Shown: piece after piece, positions 7,702 to 15,146 of the stretch
Layout: each line of letters begins with the position of its first letter
Numbering within the stretch: position 1 is the stretch's first letter
NCBI GenBank assembly: GCA_020049615.1
Contig: JAIFKN010000036.1
Span: 1-22,498 of the forward strand
Direction of reading: 5' to 3'
From: a bacterium
GTDB lineage: Bacteria > Planctomycetota > UBA11346
DNA: 22,498 nucleotides
Translations under genes and position numbers: made by a program
Notes under the pieces: model-generated
Seen by the model: only the letters and a program-made list of their open reading frames with translations
Told to the model about the DNA's origin: nothing
Databases searched by the model: none

Positions 7702-8598
7702 GTGCCTGCGCTCATCGATCTGGTCGGCGATACGCCGCTGCTGGACCTGTCCTACCTGATCGGCCGCCCCGGCGTCAGCCTGTTCGCCAAATGCGAGGGC
7801 AACAATCCCGCCTCGTCGGTCAAGGACCGGGCTGCCAAGGGCATGATCCTCGGGGCGCTGGAGCGCGGCACGCTGCGGCGCGGCATGCGCCTGGTCGAGG
7901 CGACCAGCGGCAACACCGGCATCGCCCTGGCGATGATCGCCCGTTCGCTGGGCATCGGCATGCACCTGGTGATGCCGGATTCGCTGACCGTCGAGCGCAC
8001 CCAGACGATGCGCGCCTTCGGCGCCACCGTGCACCTGGTCAATGGCACGATGGAGGACGCCCGCGACCGCGCCCAGGCCATGGTCGTGGAGACCGCCGGG
8101 ACGCCCGAGGCCTTCCTCATGCTCAACCAGTTCGACAACCCGGACAACGCCCGGGCGCATGAGCAGACCACCGGCCCTGAGATCTGGCGGGACACCGGGG
8201 GCAGGATCACCCACTTCGTCTCGGCCATGGGCACCACCGGCACCATCATGGGCGTGTCGCGGGCGCTGAAGGCGCGCAGCGAGGCGGTGCGCATCGTCGG
8301 CTGCCAGCCGACCGAGGGCAGCCAGATCGCCGGCATCCGCCGCTGGCCCGAGGCCTACCTGCCGAAGATCTTCGAACGCTCGCGAGTCGACCGCGTGGTC
8401 GATGTCTCGGCCAGGGACGCCGAGGAGACCGCCCGCCGTCTGGCCCGCGACGCCGGGCTGTTCAGCGGCCCATCGACCGGCGGCGCGGCCTGGGCCGCCA
8501 TGCAGGTGGCGCGCGAACTGGAGTCCGGTTGCATCGTGTTCATCGCCTGCGACCGCGGTGACCGCTACCTCAGCAGTGACCTGTTCAGGCAGGCCTGA
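7702..8598 (+). CDS. cysM: Cysteine synthase B, PLP-dependent
   Basis: This enzyme makes cysteine from O-acetylserine and sulfide (CysM can also use thiosulfate) in the cytoplasm. It aligns along its whole length with E. coli CysM from memory: IDLVGDTPLL at the start, PLP-binding Lys41 in NNPASSVKDRA, phosphate-binding loop TSGNTG (68-73), MPDSLTVERTQTMRAFGA, TTGPEIW, HFVSAMGTTGTI, GIRRWPEAYLP and CDRGDRYLS near the C-terminus. The GIRRWP and CDRGDRYLS motifs favour CysM over CysK. The length of 298 aa is normal. GTG 7702 is chosen because family homology begins there; upstream codons in frame look non-coding and no clear ribosome-binding site is seen. It is followed after 46 nt by the phosphatase gene. 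Confidence 0.93.
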   Translation: MPALIDLVGDTPLLDLSYLIGRPGVSLFAKCEGNNPASSVKDRAAKGMILGALERGTLRRGMRLVEATSGNTGIALAMIARSLGIGMHLVMPDSLTVERTQTMRAFGATVHLVNGTMEDARDRAQAMVVETAGTPEAFLMLNQFDNPDNARAHEQTTGPEIWRDTGGRITHFVSAMGTTGTIMGVSRALKARSEAVRIVGCQPTEGSQIAGIRRWPEAYLPKIFERSRVDRVVDVSARDAEETARRLARDAGLFSGPSTGGAAWAAMQVARELESGCIVFIACDRGDRYLSSDLFRQA

Positions 8599-8644
8599 CC
8601 GCAACCCGTCATGGCAAAGCCGGCGGCGGCCGGATGATCCTGCC

Positions 8645-9469
8645 GTGCCAAGCGACCTCGATTTCGTCCGCGACCTCGCCCGCTCCGCCGCCGCCCTGGT
8701 CGCCGAGCGCGCCGGCCGGGCCGAACGGCTGACCAAGACCCATGCCACCACCACCGCCGAGGCGGTGACGGAGTGGGACCGCGCGGCGCAGCGTCACATC
8801 GTCGCCGCCCTGCGCGAGCGCTTCCCGGCCGATGGCATCATCGGCGAGGAGAGCGACGACGGCGCCGGCATCACCCACCTGCCGCCAGGCCATGGCGGTC
8901 GCACCTGGGTGATCGACCCGATCGACGGGACCAACAACTTCGTCGCCGGGCTGGGCTGCTGGGCGGTGTGCATCGGCCGGCTCGATGCCGGGTATCCCGT
9001 GCTGGGCGTGGTCCACGATGTCGCGCGCGGGGTCAGCTACGCCGCGGCCCGCGGCGAAGGCGCCTGGGCCGACGCCCGGCGCGTGGGTTGCGCCGCCGGC
9101 GGACTGTCCGACCGCTCGTTGATGATGATGACCTGCAACCTGGTGCGGCCGGACGGCTCGCTCCCGCCATGGTACCTGCGCTGGAGCCGCCAGGTCTGGA
9201 AGCTGCGCATGCTCGGCAGCGCCGCCCTCGAAGCGGTGCAGGTCGGCGCCGGCGTCGCCCACGGCGCCATCACCCTGCACGGCAAGCTGTGGGATCTCGC
9301 AGCCGCAGCCGCCATCGTCCTCGAGGCCGGCGGCCTGGTCACCGACCTCGCCGGGCGGCCGGTCTTCCCCCTCGACCTGGCCGGCTACCAGGGCGCCAAG
9401 GTGCCCTTCCTGGCCGCCGCGCCCGGAGCGCATGCCCAACTGCTGGCCGAGCTGGCGGACCCGTCGTGA
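8645..9469 (+). CDS. Inositol monophosphatase family phosphatase
   Basis: This is a Mg-dependent, Li-sensitive-type phosphatase of the IMPase/FBPase/CysQ fold, 274 aa. The metal-binding residues are visible: GEES (Glu68/Glu69), the signature WVIDPIDGTNNF with Asp91 and Asp94, and LWDLAAAAAIVLEAGG with Asp217. The substrate is not readable from sequence. Candidates are inositol-1-phosphate or, given cysM next door and the known link of CysQ to sulfur assimilation, 3'-phosphoadenosine 5'-phosphate. The start is taken as GTG 8645 because an alpha-helical N-terminus typical of the family begins there. A GATGAT hexamer lies exactly 6 nt before it. The stop overlaps the next small gene by 4 nt. Confidence 0.88.
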   Translation: MPSDLDFVRDLARSAAALVAERAGRAERLTKTHATTTAEAVTEWDRAAQRHIVAALRERFPADGIIGEESDDGAGITHLPPGHGGRTWVIDPIDGTNNFVAGLGCWAVCIGRLDAGYPVLGVVHDVARGVSYAAARGEGAWADARRVGCAAGGLSDRSLMMMTCNLVRPDGSLPPWYLRWSRQVWKLRMLGSAALEAVQVGAGVAHGAITLHGKLWDLAAAAAIVLEAGGLVTDLAGRPVFPLDLAGYQGAKVPFLAAAPGAHAQLLAELADPS

Positions 9470-9576
9470 ACGACTGGGCTGCGATCGCGATCGTCGCCCT
9501 GTGCGCGGTCTGGGTGGCCTGGCGCGGCTGGCGCCGCGGGCGCGGCGCGGGACGATGCGACAACTGCCCGAAGTGA
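9466..9576 (+). CDS. 36-residue single-pass membrane peptide with CxxC
   Basis: Begins at GTG 9466, which overlaps the phosphatase TGA (GTGA), implying coupled translation. The product has one hydrophobic helix (AAIAIVALCAVWVAW), a basic stretch WRRGRGAGR and a terminal CDNCPK. The layout of membrane helix, basic linker and terminal Cys cluster recalls the small FeoB-associated Cys-rich membrane proteins, although no FeoB gene is nearby. The coupling and the helix-positive-inside pattern support a real gene; function is unknown. Confidence 0.55.
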   Translation: MNDWAAIAIVALCAVWVAWRGWRRGRGAGRCDNCPK

Positions 9577-9622
9577 TGCCGCAGGCTTGCCGGCTTACGT
9601 CTTCCGGCCCGCTGCCCCGACC

Positions 9623-9628
9623 TAGGCT
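9623..9628 (+). promoter_or_regulatory. -10-like TAGGCT directly before the small ORF
   Basis: TAGGCT ends 6 nt before ATG 9635, the same spacing as TAGGAT before the lipocalin GTG. The two contexts also share CCGA(A/C)CTAGG(A/C)TGC. No convincing -35 box is visible. It would give a leaderless transcript. Confidence 0.35.
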
Positions 9629-9634
9629 GCCGCC

Positions 9635-9721
9635 ATGGCACCCGCACAGCTCGCCTCGATCGCCGGCAACACCGCGGCCGCCGCGGCGCTGCTCGCCAGC
9701 TTCGCCATCTGCCCGAGTTGA
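9635..9721 (+). CDS. Small hydrophobic peptide, 28 residues
   Basis: ATG 9635 opens a 28-codon frame, almost entirely Ala/Leu/Ile/Ser and ending in CPS, with the look of a single membrane helix. It lies 6 nt downstream of a -10-like box and ends 9 nt before the next small membrane-protein gene. There is no recognisable family. It could be a small membrane protein, a leader peptide for the next gene, or a chance ORF; the promoter-like context is the main support. Confidence 0.35.
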   Translation: MAPAQLASIAGNTAAAAALLASFAICPS

Positions 9722-9730
9722 CCGAGCATC

Positions 9731-9964
9731 ATGATGATCAGCTCCGTAGGCTACGGGCTGGGCGTCGGATATCCGGCCGGCTGGGCGGCAGGGCGCTGGG
9801 GAGCGGGGCCGGTCGTGGCGACGCTGATCGCCTGCGGTGTGGCGGCGCTCGGCGCCGGGCTCGCGTGGGGGCTGCTCGACGCCCATCCGGGTGTCGGCGC
9901 GCTGGTCGCCGTGGCGGTCACGGTCGCGGTGCCGATCGCGCGACGCCGGAGTGCAGCCGGCTGA
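9731..9964 (+). CDS. Small hypothetical membrane protein
   Basis: This 77-aa protein has a Gly-rich start (GYGLGVGYPAGWAAGRWG), then two predicted membrane helices (about 27-47 and 53-70) and a basic tail ARRRSAAG. A tandem ATGATG precedes the frame; the first ATG (9731) is used. Its stop codon (9962-9964) directly abuts the stop of the oppositely oriented gene beginning at 9965, with no base between. No family is recognised; the Gly-rich repeat and hairpin-like helix pair recall small glycine-zipper proteins. Confidence 0.5.
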   Translation: MMISSVGYGLGVGYPAGWAAGRWGAGPVVATLIACGVAALGAGLAWGLLDAHPGVGALVAVAVTVAVPIARRRSAAG

Positions 9965-10798
9965 TCAGGCTTTCGTCCGCACCTTGGCCATCGCCCCCAG
10001 CTTGTGCAGCTTGGCGAGGCAGTCCTCGGCCTGGGCGCGCTGTTCGCAGGCCAGGGCGACGGAGGGTATGCGCTTGGCCGCGCGCAGCTTCGCCTCGGCG
10101 GGATCGAGGCCGAACGAGGCGAGGACCTGCGCCACGCGCTCCTGCCGACCGGGGTCGGTGATCGGGAACAGCAGCACCTCGTGCTGGGCCACGGCGGCCT
10201 GCGACGGGGTGGCGGCGGCGGTCTGGAAGCCGTCATCGGGCAGCACGTCGAGGGCGCCGATGGCCCGGCCGACGAACGAGCTCGAGAGGTTCGCCGGGTC
10301 GTCGTTGGCCATGCCGTCGTCGGGCAGCTGGCCGATGGCCTGGGCCGCATCGGCGAGGAACGAGGTCTCGATGGCCGCGCGCGAGCCGCTCGCCTTGCCG
10401 TCGGAGGTCGAGGTCAGGCAGGCGCTCAGCTCGTTGGTCAGCAGCTGGCCGAGCGTGGTCGGACCGCTGGCGAGCTGCACCGGCCAGGCGAAGTCGGCGA
10501 CATGGTCCTCGATCTCGCGGCGCAGCACGCGCGGCCGCTTCGGCCAGGACACCCGCGCGAGCGAGGCGTCCGGGGGGCTGACCGCCAGCTCGCCGCCGGC
10601 CCGCGCCACGCCCGATAGGACGACCATCAGCGGAGCCGCCTCGAACGGCTCCAGCTGATCGATGAGGATGAGCGGCGCGCCGTCGGCGATGGCCTTGGCG
10701 CTGGCCGGATCGAGGGCGAAGTAGACGACCAGCTGACGTGCGACCGCGGCGCGGGCGGCATCGGGGACGGCATGCAGGACGATGTCGACGTGGGCCAT
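9965..10798 (-). CDS. Hypothetical protein with two divergent L7/L12-C-like modules
   Basis: A 277-aa soluble protein with no signal peptide. Residues 1-75 (HVDIVLHAV...AKAIADGAPLILID...AGGELAV) and 206-277 (HEVLLFPITDPGRQERVAQVL...GLDPAEAKLRAAK...LHKLGAMAKV) both resemble the beta-alpha-alpha-beta pattern of the ribosomal L7/L12 C-terminal domain: a hydrophobic strand, then helices, a DGAP-like turn and a final strand after a Gly. The middle holds a lower-complexity linker. It is the last gene of the moxR cluster, 47 nt after the transglutaminase, and shares its strand. The ATG at 10798 is the only Met before the first strand. Function is unknown; the domain reading is inference from pattern alone. 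Confidence 0.7.
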   Translation of the reverse strand: MAHVDIVLHAVPDAARAAVARQLVVYFALDPASAKAIADGAPLILIDQLEPFEAAPLMVVLSGVARAGGELAVSPPDASLARVSWPKRPRVLRREIEDHVADFAWPVQLASGPTTLGQLLTNELSACLTSTSDGKASGSRAAIETSFLADAAQAIGQLPDDGMANDDPANLSSSFVGRAIGALDVLPDDGFQTAAATPSQAAVAQHEVLLFPITDPGRQERVAQVLASFGLDPAEAKLRAAKRIPSVALACEQRAQAEDCLAKLHKLGAMAKVRTKA

Positions 10799-10845
10799 GC
10801 CCGAGGCTATGGCCGCCGCGCCGGTCGGCCAGCGACCGCTGCCGA

Positions 10846-12717
10846 TCAGCGGCCGGCCGGTGGCCGCGGCCAGGCCTTTGGCGGCGGCCCGCCGCCGAAG
10901 CGCGCCGCCTCGTAGGCGGCGAGTTCCCGCGAGAGGTCGAGGCCGGTCCGGGCGGTGATCGCCTGGCAGATGGCGGCGGCGGTGTCGGCTGGCGCGACGC
11001 GCACCCCGAGGCTGCGCGCCAGCTCGACCAGTTCGATGCCGCGCTGACGGTGGGCCGCCTGGAGATCGTTCCGGCGCCGGCGGCGCCGGCGGGCGAACAC
11101 GAGGCCGGCGCCCAGGGCGATCGCCGCGACCGCCAGGATGAGGACCGCACCGAGATCGTGGGCGCTGAAACGGGGAGGCTGCAACGGCACGGCGGCGCTG
11201 GCCGGAGGCGGGTCGTGCCCGGCGCGGTCGATGCCGTCGAGCAGACCGTGCGCCACCGGCGGGGTCGCCTCGACGCGCTGCCAGCGGCCATCCTCGGCCA
11301 GGATCTCGCTCCAGGCATGGGCGTGCAGGCGGCGGAAGACGACGCCGCTGCCGTCCCACTCCGCGCTGGCGTAGCCGACCACGCAGCGCGCCGCATGCCC
11401 AGCGCGGCGCAGCAGCAGGGCGGCGGCGCCGGCGAAGTGCTCGCAGGTGCCACGGCGGTCGCGCTCGGCTCCGAACAGGAAGGTGGCGAGCGGCTCGCTC
11501 GCGCCCTGCGGCGGCTCGAGATCGTAGGCGCAGCGTTCGTGCAGGCGCTGGACGATCGCCCTGGCCGCCACCGCTGGCGGCAGGGCGGCCCAACGCGGAT
11601 CCTCGACCTCCTCCCAGGGCCAACCCGCGATCGCCGGCGGCCACTCGCTGCAGGCGGCGGCGGCACGGGCGCGGTCGGCCTCCGGCTCGCGGCGCGGCGG
11701 CCCGTCGAGGGCGACGCGGTACGAACGCACCGCCTCGCCCAGCTCGGGACGCCAGCGATTGCCGTCGCCATCGGCCCAGACGCCGGTCAACGCGGTCCAG
11801 TCGCCGTCGTCGGGCAGCATCACGGCGTCGCCATGGCCGCCGAGCCGGACGAGATCGCCGAAGCGGACGCCGGGTGGCTCCGGCTGATCGGTCAGCTCGA
11901 CCTCGCCCGAGGCCGGCAGCCAATGCAGCCGGCCACCGCCGAGGTCGCGCTGCAGGCTGCTGCACGCGGCAAGGCGCAGATAGACCAGGCCGGAGGGCCG
12001 GCTGGGCAGGAAGAGGCGGGCGGCCGGCGACGGATCCTTGGGCGGCGGACCGCCGGGGTCGAGACCGACCTGGTCGCCCAGGCGCCTGGCCTGCACCTCG
12101 CGCGGCGTCGGTGCGGTGCCGGGAGCGGGACGCGTCGGTCCCGGCCGCAGCGCGGTGGCGATGCGCTGCGCCGGGGCGAAGCTGGCGGCGCCCAGGCCGC
12201 CGGCGAGCAGCGCCGGGATCAGCGCCCAGCGCAGCCAGGCCAGCGGACCAGGCGCCGTCGCGGCGCGGGCGCCCAGCCGCGCCTCCATCCAGGCGTCGGC
12301 GGCCAGCGCGAGGCAGGCGAGCGGGGCGAGCACGCCAGCGGCCAGCCACGGACGCGGACCGGTGCTGCCGGGCAGGCCGAGCACGACCAGCTCGACCACC
12401 GCCAGCGGCGCCAACATGCGCAGCACGCCTGGACGCGCCGGGATGAGCAGCAGCGCGGCGACCAGCGTGCCGAGCAGGGCATGGATCGCGCCGCGCTCGC
12501 CACCGCCGGCCATCCACGCCGCGGTCGCGGCGAACAGCGTCAGCACCGGCGAACCGAGCTCGCGCCAGACCCCGCGCGGCAGCACCTCGCCGGCCATGGC
12601 GATGAGCGCCACGACCAGCGCCGGCAGCGCCCCGCCGGGATGCGCCCAGGCCAGCCATGCCGCGATGGCGGCGAGGCCGGCGACGTGCGCCGCGCGCAGC
12701 TGGTCGGCGGGAGTCAT
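10846..12717 (-). CDS. TgpA-like membrane transglutaminase
   Basis: A 623-aa integral membrane protein with five or six N-terminal helices (to about 180), an extracytoplasmic transglutaminase-like domain, one further helix (about residues 515-535) followed by RRRRRR, and a C-terminal cytoplasmic segment like the DUF4129-type tail of TgpA. The papain-like core is visible: Cys425 in GTCEHFAGAAALLLRRAG, His467 in LHAHAWSEI and an acidic residue in VEATP, here Glu483 rather than the usual Asp. MoxR, DUF58 and TgpA-type transglutaminase genes commonly sit together, as here. Start ATG 12717 or 12723 (MAMTP) is chosen; the frame stays open to 12756, but those codons belong to a repeat element. It probably hydrolyses or crosslinks an envelope protein; the target is unknown. 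Confidence 0.87.
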   Translation of the reverse strand: MTPADQLRAAHVAGLAAIAAWLAWAHPGGALPALVVALIAMAGEVLPRGVWRELGSPVLTLFAATAAWMAGGGERGAIHALLGTLVAALLLIPARPGVLRMLAPLAVVELVVLGLPGSTGPRPWLAAGVLAPLACLALAADAWMEARLGARAATAPGPLAWLRWALIPALLAGGLGAASFAPAQRIATALRPGPTRPAPGTAPTPREVQARRLGDQVGLDPGGPPPKDPSPAARLFLPSRPSGLVYLRLAACSSLQRDLGGGRLHWLPASGEVELTDQPEPPGVRFGDLVRLGGHGDAVMLPDDGDWTALTGVWADGDGNRWRPELGEAVRSYRVALDGPPRREPEADRARAAAACSEWPPAIAGWPWEEVEDPRWAALPPAVAARAIVQRLHERCAYDLEPPQGASEPLATFLFGAERDRRGTCEHFAGAAALLLRRAGHAARCVVGYASAEWDGSGVVFRRLHAHAWSEILAEDGRWQRVEATPPVAHGLLDGIDRAGHDPPPASAAVPLQPPRFSAHDLGAVLILAVAAIALGAGLVFARRRRRRRNDLQAAHRQRGIELVELARSLGVRVAPADTAAAICQAITARTGLDLSRELAAYEAARFGGGPPPKAWPRPPAGR

Positions 12718-12720
12718 GGC

Positions 12721-12896
12721 CATTGCCCCAGGGGTTGGGGAGCATTGCCACACCATTGCCCCAGGGGTTGGGGTCGAGGCCAGAGAACGTGGGCAGGATC
12801 TGCGGCCGGACTATTGGATGGGAGGCCTTCCACATCCCCTGGCAATGGCCCCATCCACACGACCCTAACCCCCAACCCCCAACCCCTGGGGCAATG
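12721..12896. repeat. Palindromic intercistronic element 1 (E1)
   Basis: This fills the gap between the DUF58 stop and the transglutaminase start. The left end CATTGCCCCAGGGGTT at 12754 (with a duplicate at 12721) and the right end, inverted, at 12896 (CCCCTGGGGCAATG) are complementary. The inner flanks GGGTCG and CGACCC extend the inverted repeat. The right arm has extra GGGGTTG heptamers. It shares its ends, but not its interior (about 12780-12850), with E2 at 13965-14104. No transposase or ORF of note is inside. It is classed as a MITE-like or structured palindromic repeat. Confidence 0.75.
12863..12886 (-). other. Four G-tracts, G-quadruplex motif in E1
   Basis: The minus strand reads GGGG, GGGGG, GGGGG and GGG separated only by TT or TTA, matching the G3+N1-7 quadruplex rule. 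Minus is the sense strand of the moxR cluster, so the mRNA would carry it about 25 nt after the DUF58 stop codon. Confidence 0.65.
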
Positions 12897-12910
12897 AAGT
12901 GGCGATCCCT

Positions 12911-13933
12911 TCATCCCAGCCGCCTGGGCAGGTGGATCAGCCGGGGCAGCTCGCTGTCGCGTACGATCAGCGGCGGCGGCTGGCTCTCGGGGGCGCGGCT
13001 GTCGTCGCCGAGGAAGGCGAGGCAGGGATGGCCGCGCGGGACCAGTTCGGCGAGCGGTGTGCCGCCCGGTCTGCACAGGGCCAGCGATTCCAGCAGGCGA
13101 TCGCGCGCCCCGACCGCGCCGTGCTCGGCCTGACCGTGGCGCACCGCCAGCTCCCAGCCGCGCCGGGCGAGGTCGTCGACCAGGGTGGCGGCGGCGGCGA
13201 CCAGCCGTTCGAACACCAGCGGCGGCGCCGCCGGATCGACGATGATCGCGAGACGTCGGGCCGCCGGGGCGTGGCGCTCGGCGACCAGCAGCCGGCGGTG
13301 GCGCGCGCTGGCCCGCCAGTGGATGCGGCTGCGCGGATCGCCCGGCGCCCAGTCGCGCAGGCGGCCGAGCTCGTCGTTGCCCGCCTCGTGCGCGACCGCG
13401 ACGCCGGCGAACCATTCGGCGAGGCGCGAGCGCAGGCCGGCGCGCACCCGGCCCAGAGGCGGCAGGACGATGAGCTGCACCGCTCCGCCGCCTTCGCAGC
13501 GGCAGGCGATCAGGCCGAACGGCTGCTGCACCTCGAGCAGCAGCGGCGGCAGGGTGACGGCGCCGCGGCTAGGGAAGCGCGCGCTCCAGCGTGCCGGCGC
13601 GCCGGCCGGCCCGACGCCAGCCAGCCGCGCCACCTGGCGCACCGACTTGGCCCGCGCATCCCAGGCCCAGAGGGTCAGCGGCGGCAGCTCGCGCCGGCCC
13701 GAGATCCGCGCCGCCAGCGTGGTCTCCGCCCCGGCATGCACGGCCTTCGGCAGCACCCACGTCGCCTCGGCCTCGGCCAGGGCCCGTGGCGCGAGCAGCC
13801 GCGCCCCGGCCACCGCCGCGAGCATGGCGATGCCGCCGGCGGCGGCGAGCGGCGCGCTCTGCCACACCGGCACCAGGCACAGCATGATGCCTTCGGCGCC
13901 GGTGATCCAGCCGAGCGGGGTGAGGCGGATCAT
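12911..13933 (-). CDS. DUF58 family protein
   Basis: A 340-aa protein with two N-terminal hydrophobic segments (about 8-24 and 29-48), a beta-rich middle and the DUF58 signature at 186-220: DELGRLRDWAPGD followed by SRIHWRASARHRRLLVAER. The C-terminal half has a von-Willebrand-like alternation of strands and helices (LAIIVDPAAPP). DUF58 proteins accompany MoxR ATPases and are thought to act with them in assembling or activating envelope complexes. The ATG at 13933 is used; GGAGG lies 12 nt upstream on the minus strand, and an out-of-frame ATG sits between. Both flanks are occupied by repeat elements E1 and E2, an unusual separation for this gene set. Confidence 0.88.
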   Translation of the reverse strand: MIRLTPLGWITGAEGIMLCLVPVWQSAPLAAAGGIAMLAAVAGARLLAPRALAEAEATWVLPKAVHAGAETTLAARISGRRELPPLTLWAWDARAKSVRQVARLAGVGPAGAPARWSARFPSRGAVTLPPLLLEVQQPFGLIACRCEGGGAVQLIVLPPLGRVRAGLRSRLAEWFAGVAVAHEAGNDELGRLRDWAPGDPRSRIHWRASARHRRLLVAERHAPAARRLAIIVDPAAPPLVFERLVAAAATLVDDLARRGWELAVRHGQAEHGAVGARDRLLESLALCRPGGTPLAELVPRGHPCLAFLGDDSRAPESQPPPLIVRDSELPRLIHLPRRLG

Positions 13934-13964
13934 TGCCGCGCATTGCCTCCAGGGATTGCCACTC

Positions 13965-14104
13965 CATTGCCCCGGGGGTTAGGGTCGTGGCCACAGACCG
14001 CAGGTGCAGGATGACGGGATCTTGATTCTGCCGCATGCAGCAATCCTGGATGACGATCTCGTCCACACGACCCTAACCCCTGACCCCTAACCCCTGGGGC
14101 AATG
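13965..14104. repeat. Palindromic intercistronic element 2 (E2)
   Basis: A sister of E1, occupying the gap between the moxR stop and the DUF58 start. The left end is CATTGCCCCGGGGGTTAGGG (13965); the right end inverted is CCCCTGGGGCAATG, finishing at 14104. ATTGCCACTCC to the left and GAGGTGGCAAT to the right extend the inverted repeat by another 10 nt or so. The interior (about 13991-14062) differs from E1. Core lengths are about 140 bp (E2) and 143 bp (E1). Confidence 0.75.
14071..14094 (-). other. Four G-tracts, telomere-like G-quadruplex motif in E2
   Basis: The minus strand reads GGGGTTAGGGGTCAGGGG followed by TTAGGG: four G-tracts with 3-nt loops, nearly identical to the motif in E1 and resembling TTAGGGG telomeric repeats. 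It would lie in mRNA about 20 nt after the moxR stop codon. Confidence 0.65.
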
Positions 14105-14114
14105 GAGGTGGCAA

Positions 14115-15032
14115 TCACCTTGGCACCGCCACGGACGCCACCGCATCGCGGACCGCCTGCTCGGGATCGCCGGCGCCGCGCGGGACGACGCGGTGGGCGA
14201 GGGCCTCGACCGCGATGCCCTGGACGTCATCCGGGGTGGCGAAGCCGCGGCCGGCGAGCAGGGCGCGGGCCTGGGCCAGGCGCTGCAGGCCGAGGGCGGC
14301 GCGCGGACTGGCGCCCAGGGCCAGACCCTTGGCGGCGCGGGTGGCGCGAACCAGGGCGAGCGCGTAGGTGCGCACCTCGTCCGACACGGCGATGGCGGCG
14401 GCGGCGTTGCGCAGACGCTCGGCTCCCGGGGCGTCGACCACGGAGCCGAGACGCGACAGGTCGGCGGCGGCGCCGTCGCGGCGCATCAGCTCCAGCTCGG
14501 CGGCGTGGTCGGGATAGCCGAGGGAGAAGCGCAGCAGGAAACGGTCGCGCTGGCTGTCGGGCAGCGGATAGGTGCCGGCGTGGTCGGTGGGGTTCTGGGT
14601 GGCGATGCAGCAGAAGCGCGCGGCGAGCGGGCGGGCCTCGCCGTCGGCGGTGACCTGGCCCTCGGCCAGCGCCTCGAGCAGCGCCGACTGCGTGCGGGGC
14701 GGCGTACGGTTGAGCTCATCGGCGAGCAGCACGTCGCAGAACACGGGCCCCGGATGGAAGATGAAGCGATGCTCACGCTCGTCCCACACCGAGGTGCCGG
14801 TGATGTCGGCAGGCATCAGGTCGGGCACGCACTGCACGCGCTTGAACGCGCCGCCGGTGGCGGCGGCGAGAGCCCGCCCGAGCGTGGTCTTGCCCACGCC
14901 CGGCACGTCCTCGATCAGCAGGTGGCCGCGGGCCAGCCAGGCGGTGACGGTCAACTCGGCGGCGCGGCGGCCGCCGCGAAACACGGTGGCGATCGCATCG
15001 ACGATCGCGGTGGCGGATGCAGCGTCTTGCAT
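14115..15032 (-). CDS. MoxR family AAA+ ATPase
   Basis: A 305-aa cytoplasmic chaperone-like ATPase. Walker A is EDVPGVGKTTL (41-51) and Walker B VLLADELNR (101-109), followed by the MoxR-typical TPPRTQSALLEALAEGQVT. A sensor-1 IATQNP, then TYPLPDSQRDRFL and the C-terminal lid with ASPRAALGLQRLAQA complete the family layout at normal length. MoxR ATPases work with neighbouring DUF58 and VWA proteins to activate metalloenzymes or envelope complexes. First gene of the minus-strand cluster. No ribosome-binding site precedes ATG 15032; instead TAAGTT lies exactly 6 nt upstream, again suggesting a leaderless start. Confidence 0.92.
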   Translation of the reverse strand: MQDAASATAIVDAIATVFRGGRRAAELTVTAWLARGHLLIEDVPGVGKTTLGRALAAATGGAFKRVQCVPDLMPADITGTSVWDEREHRFIFHPGPVFCDVLLADELNRTPPRTQSALLEALAEGQVTADGEARPLAARFCCIATQNPTDHAGTYPLPDSQRDRFLLRFSLGYPDHAAELELMRRDGAAADLSRLGSVVDAPGAERLRNAAAAIAVSDEVRTYALALVRATRAAKGLALGASPRAALGLQRLAQARALLAGRGFATPDDVQGIAVEALAHRVVPRGAGDPEQAVRDAVASVAVPR

Positions 15033-15146
15033 GCGTGGAACTTAGAGGATCGCACGGCGATGCGCCAGCGAACCGGCGGCCGCGCCGCCATCGCGTTGCC
15101 CACACCGGAACCCCTGACGGTCAATCGACTTGCATCGTCAAAGCCC

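Noticed and set aside
7519..8754. Minus-strand extension of the kinase 1 frame upstream of ATG 7503
   Set aside because: The extension is antisense to cysM and lacks domain features; a promoter lies immediately before the ATG.
10738..12897. 719-codon plus-strand ORF
   Set aside because: Antisense to the transglutaminase and the L7/L12-like gene; Arg/Gly/Ala-rich with no motif.
13569..14066. Minus-strand ORF overlapping the DUF58 start
   Set aside because: It starts in the E2 interior and is out of frame with DUF58, whose family signature defines the real frame.
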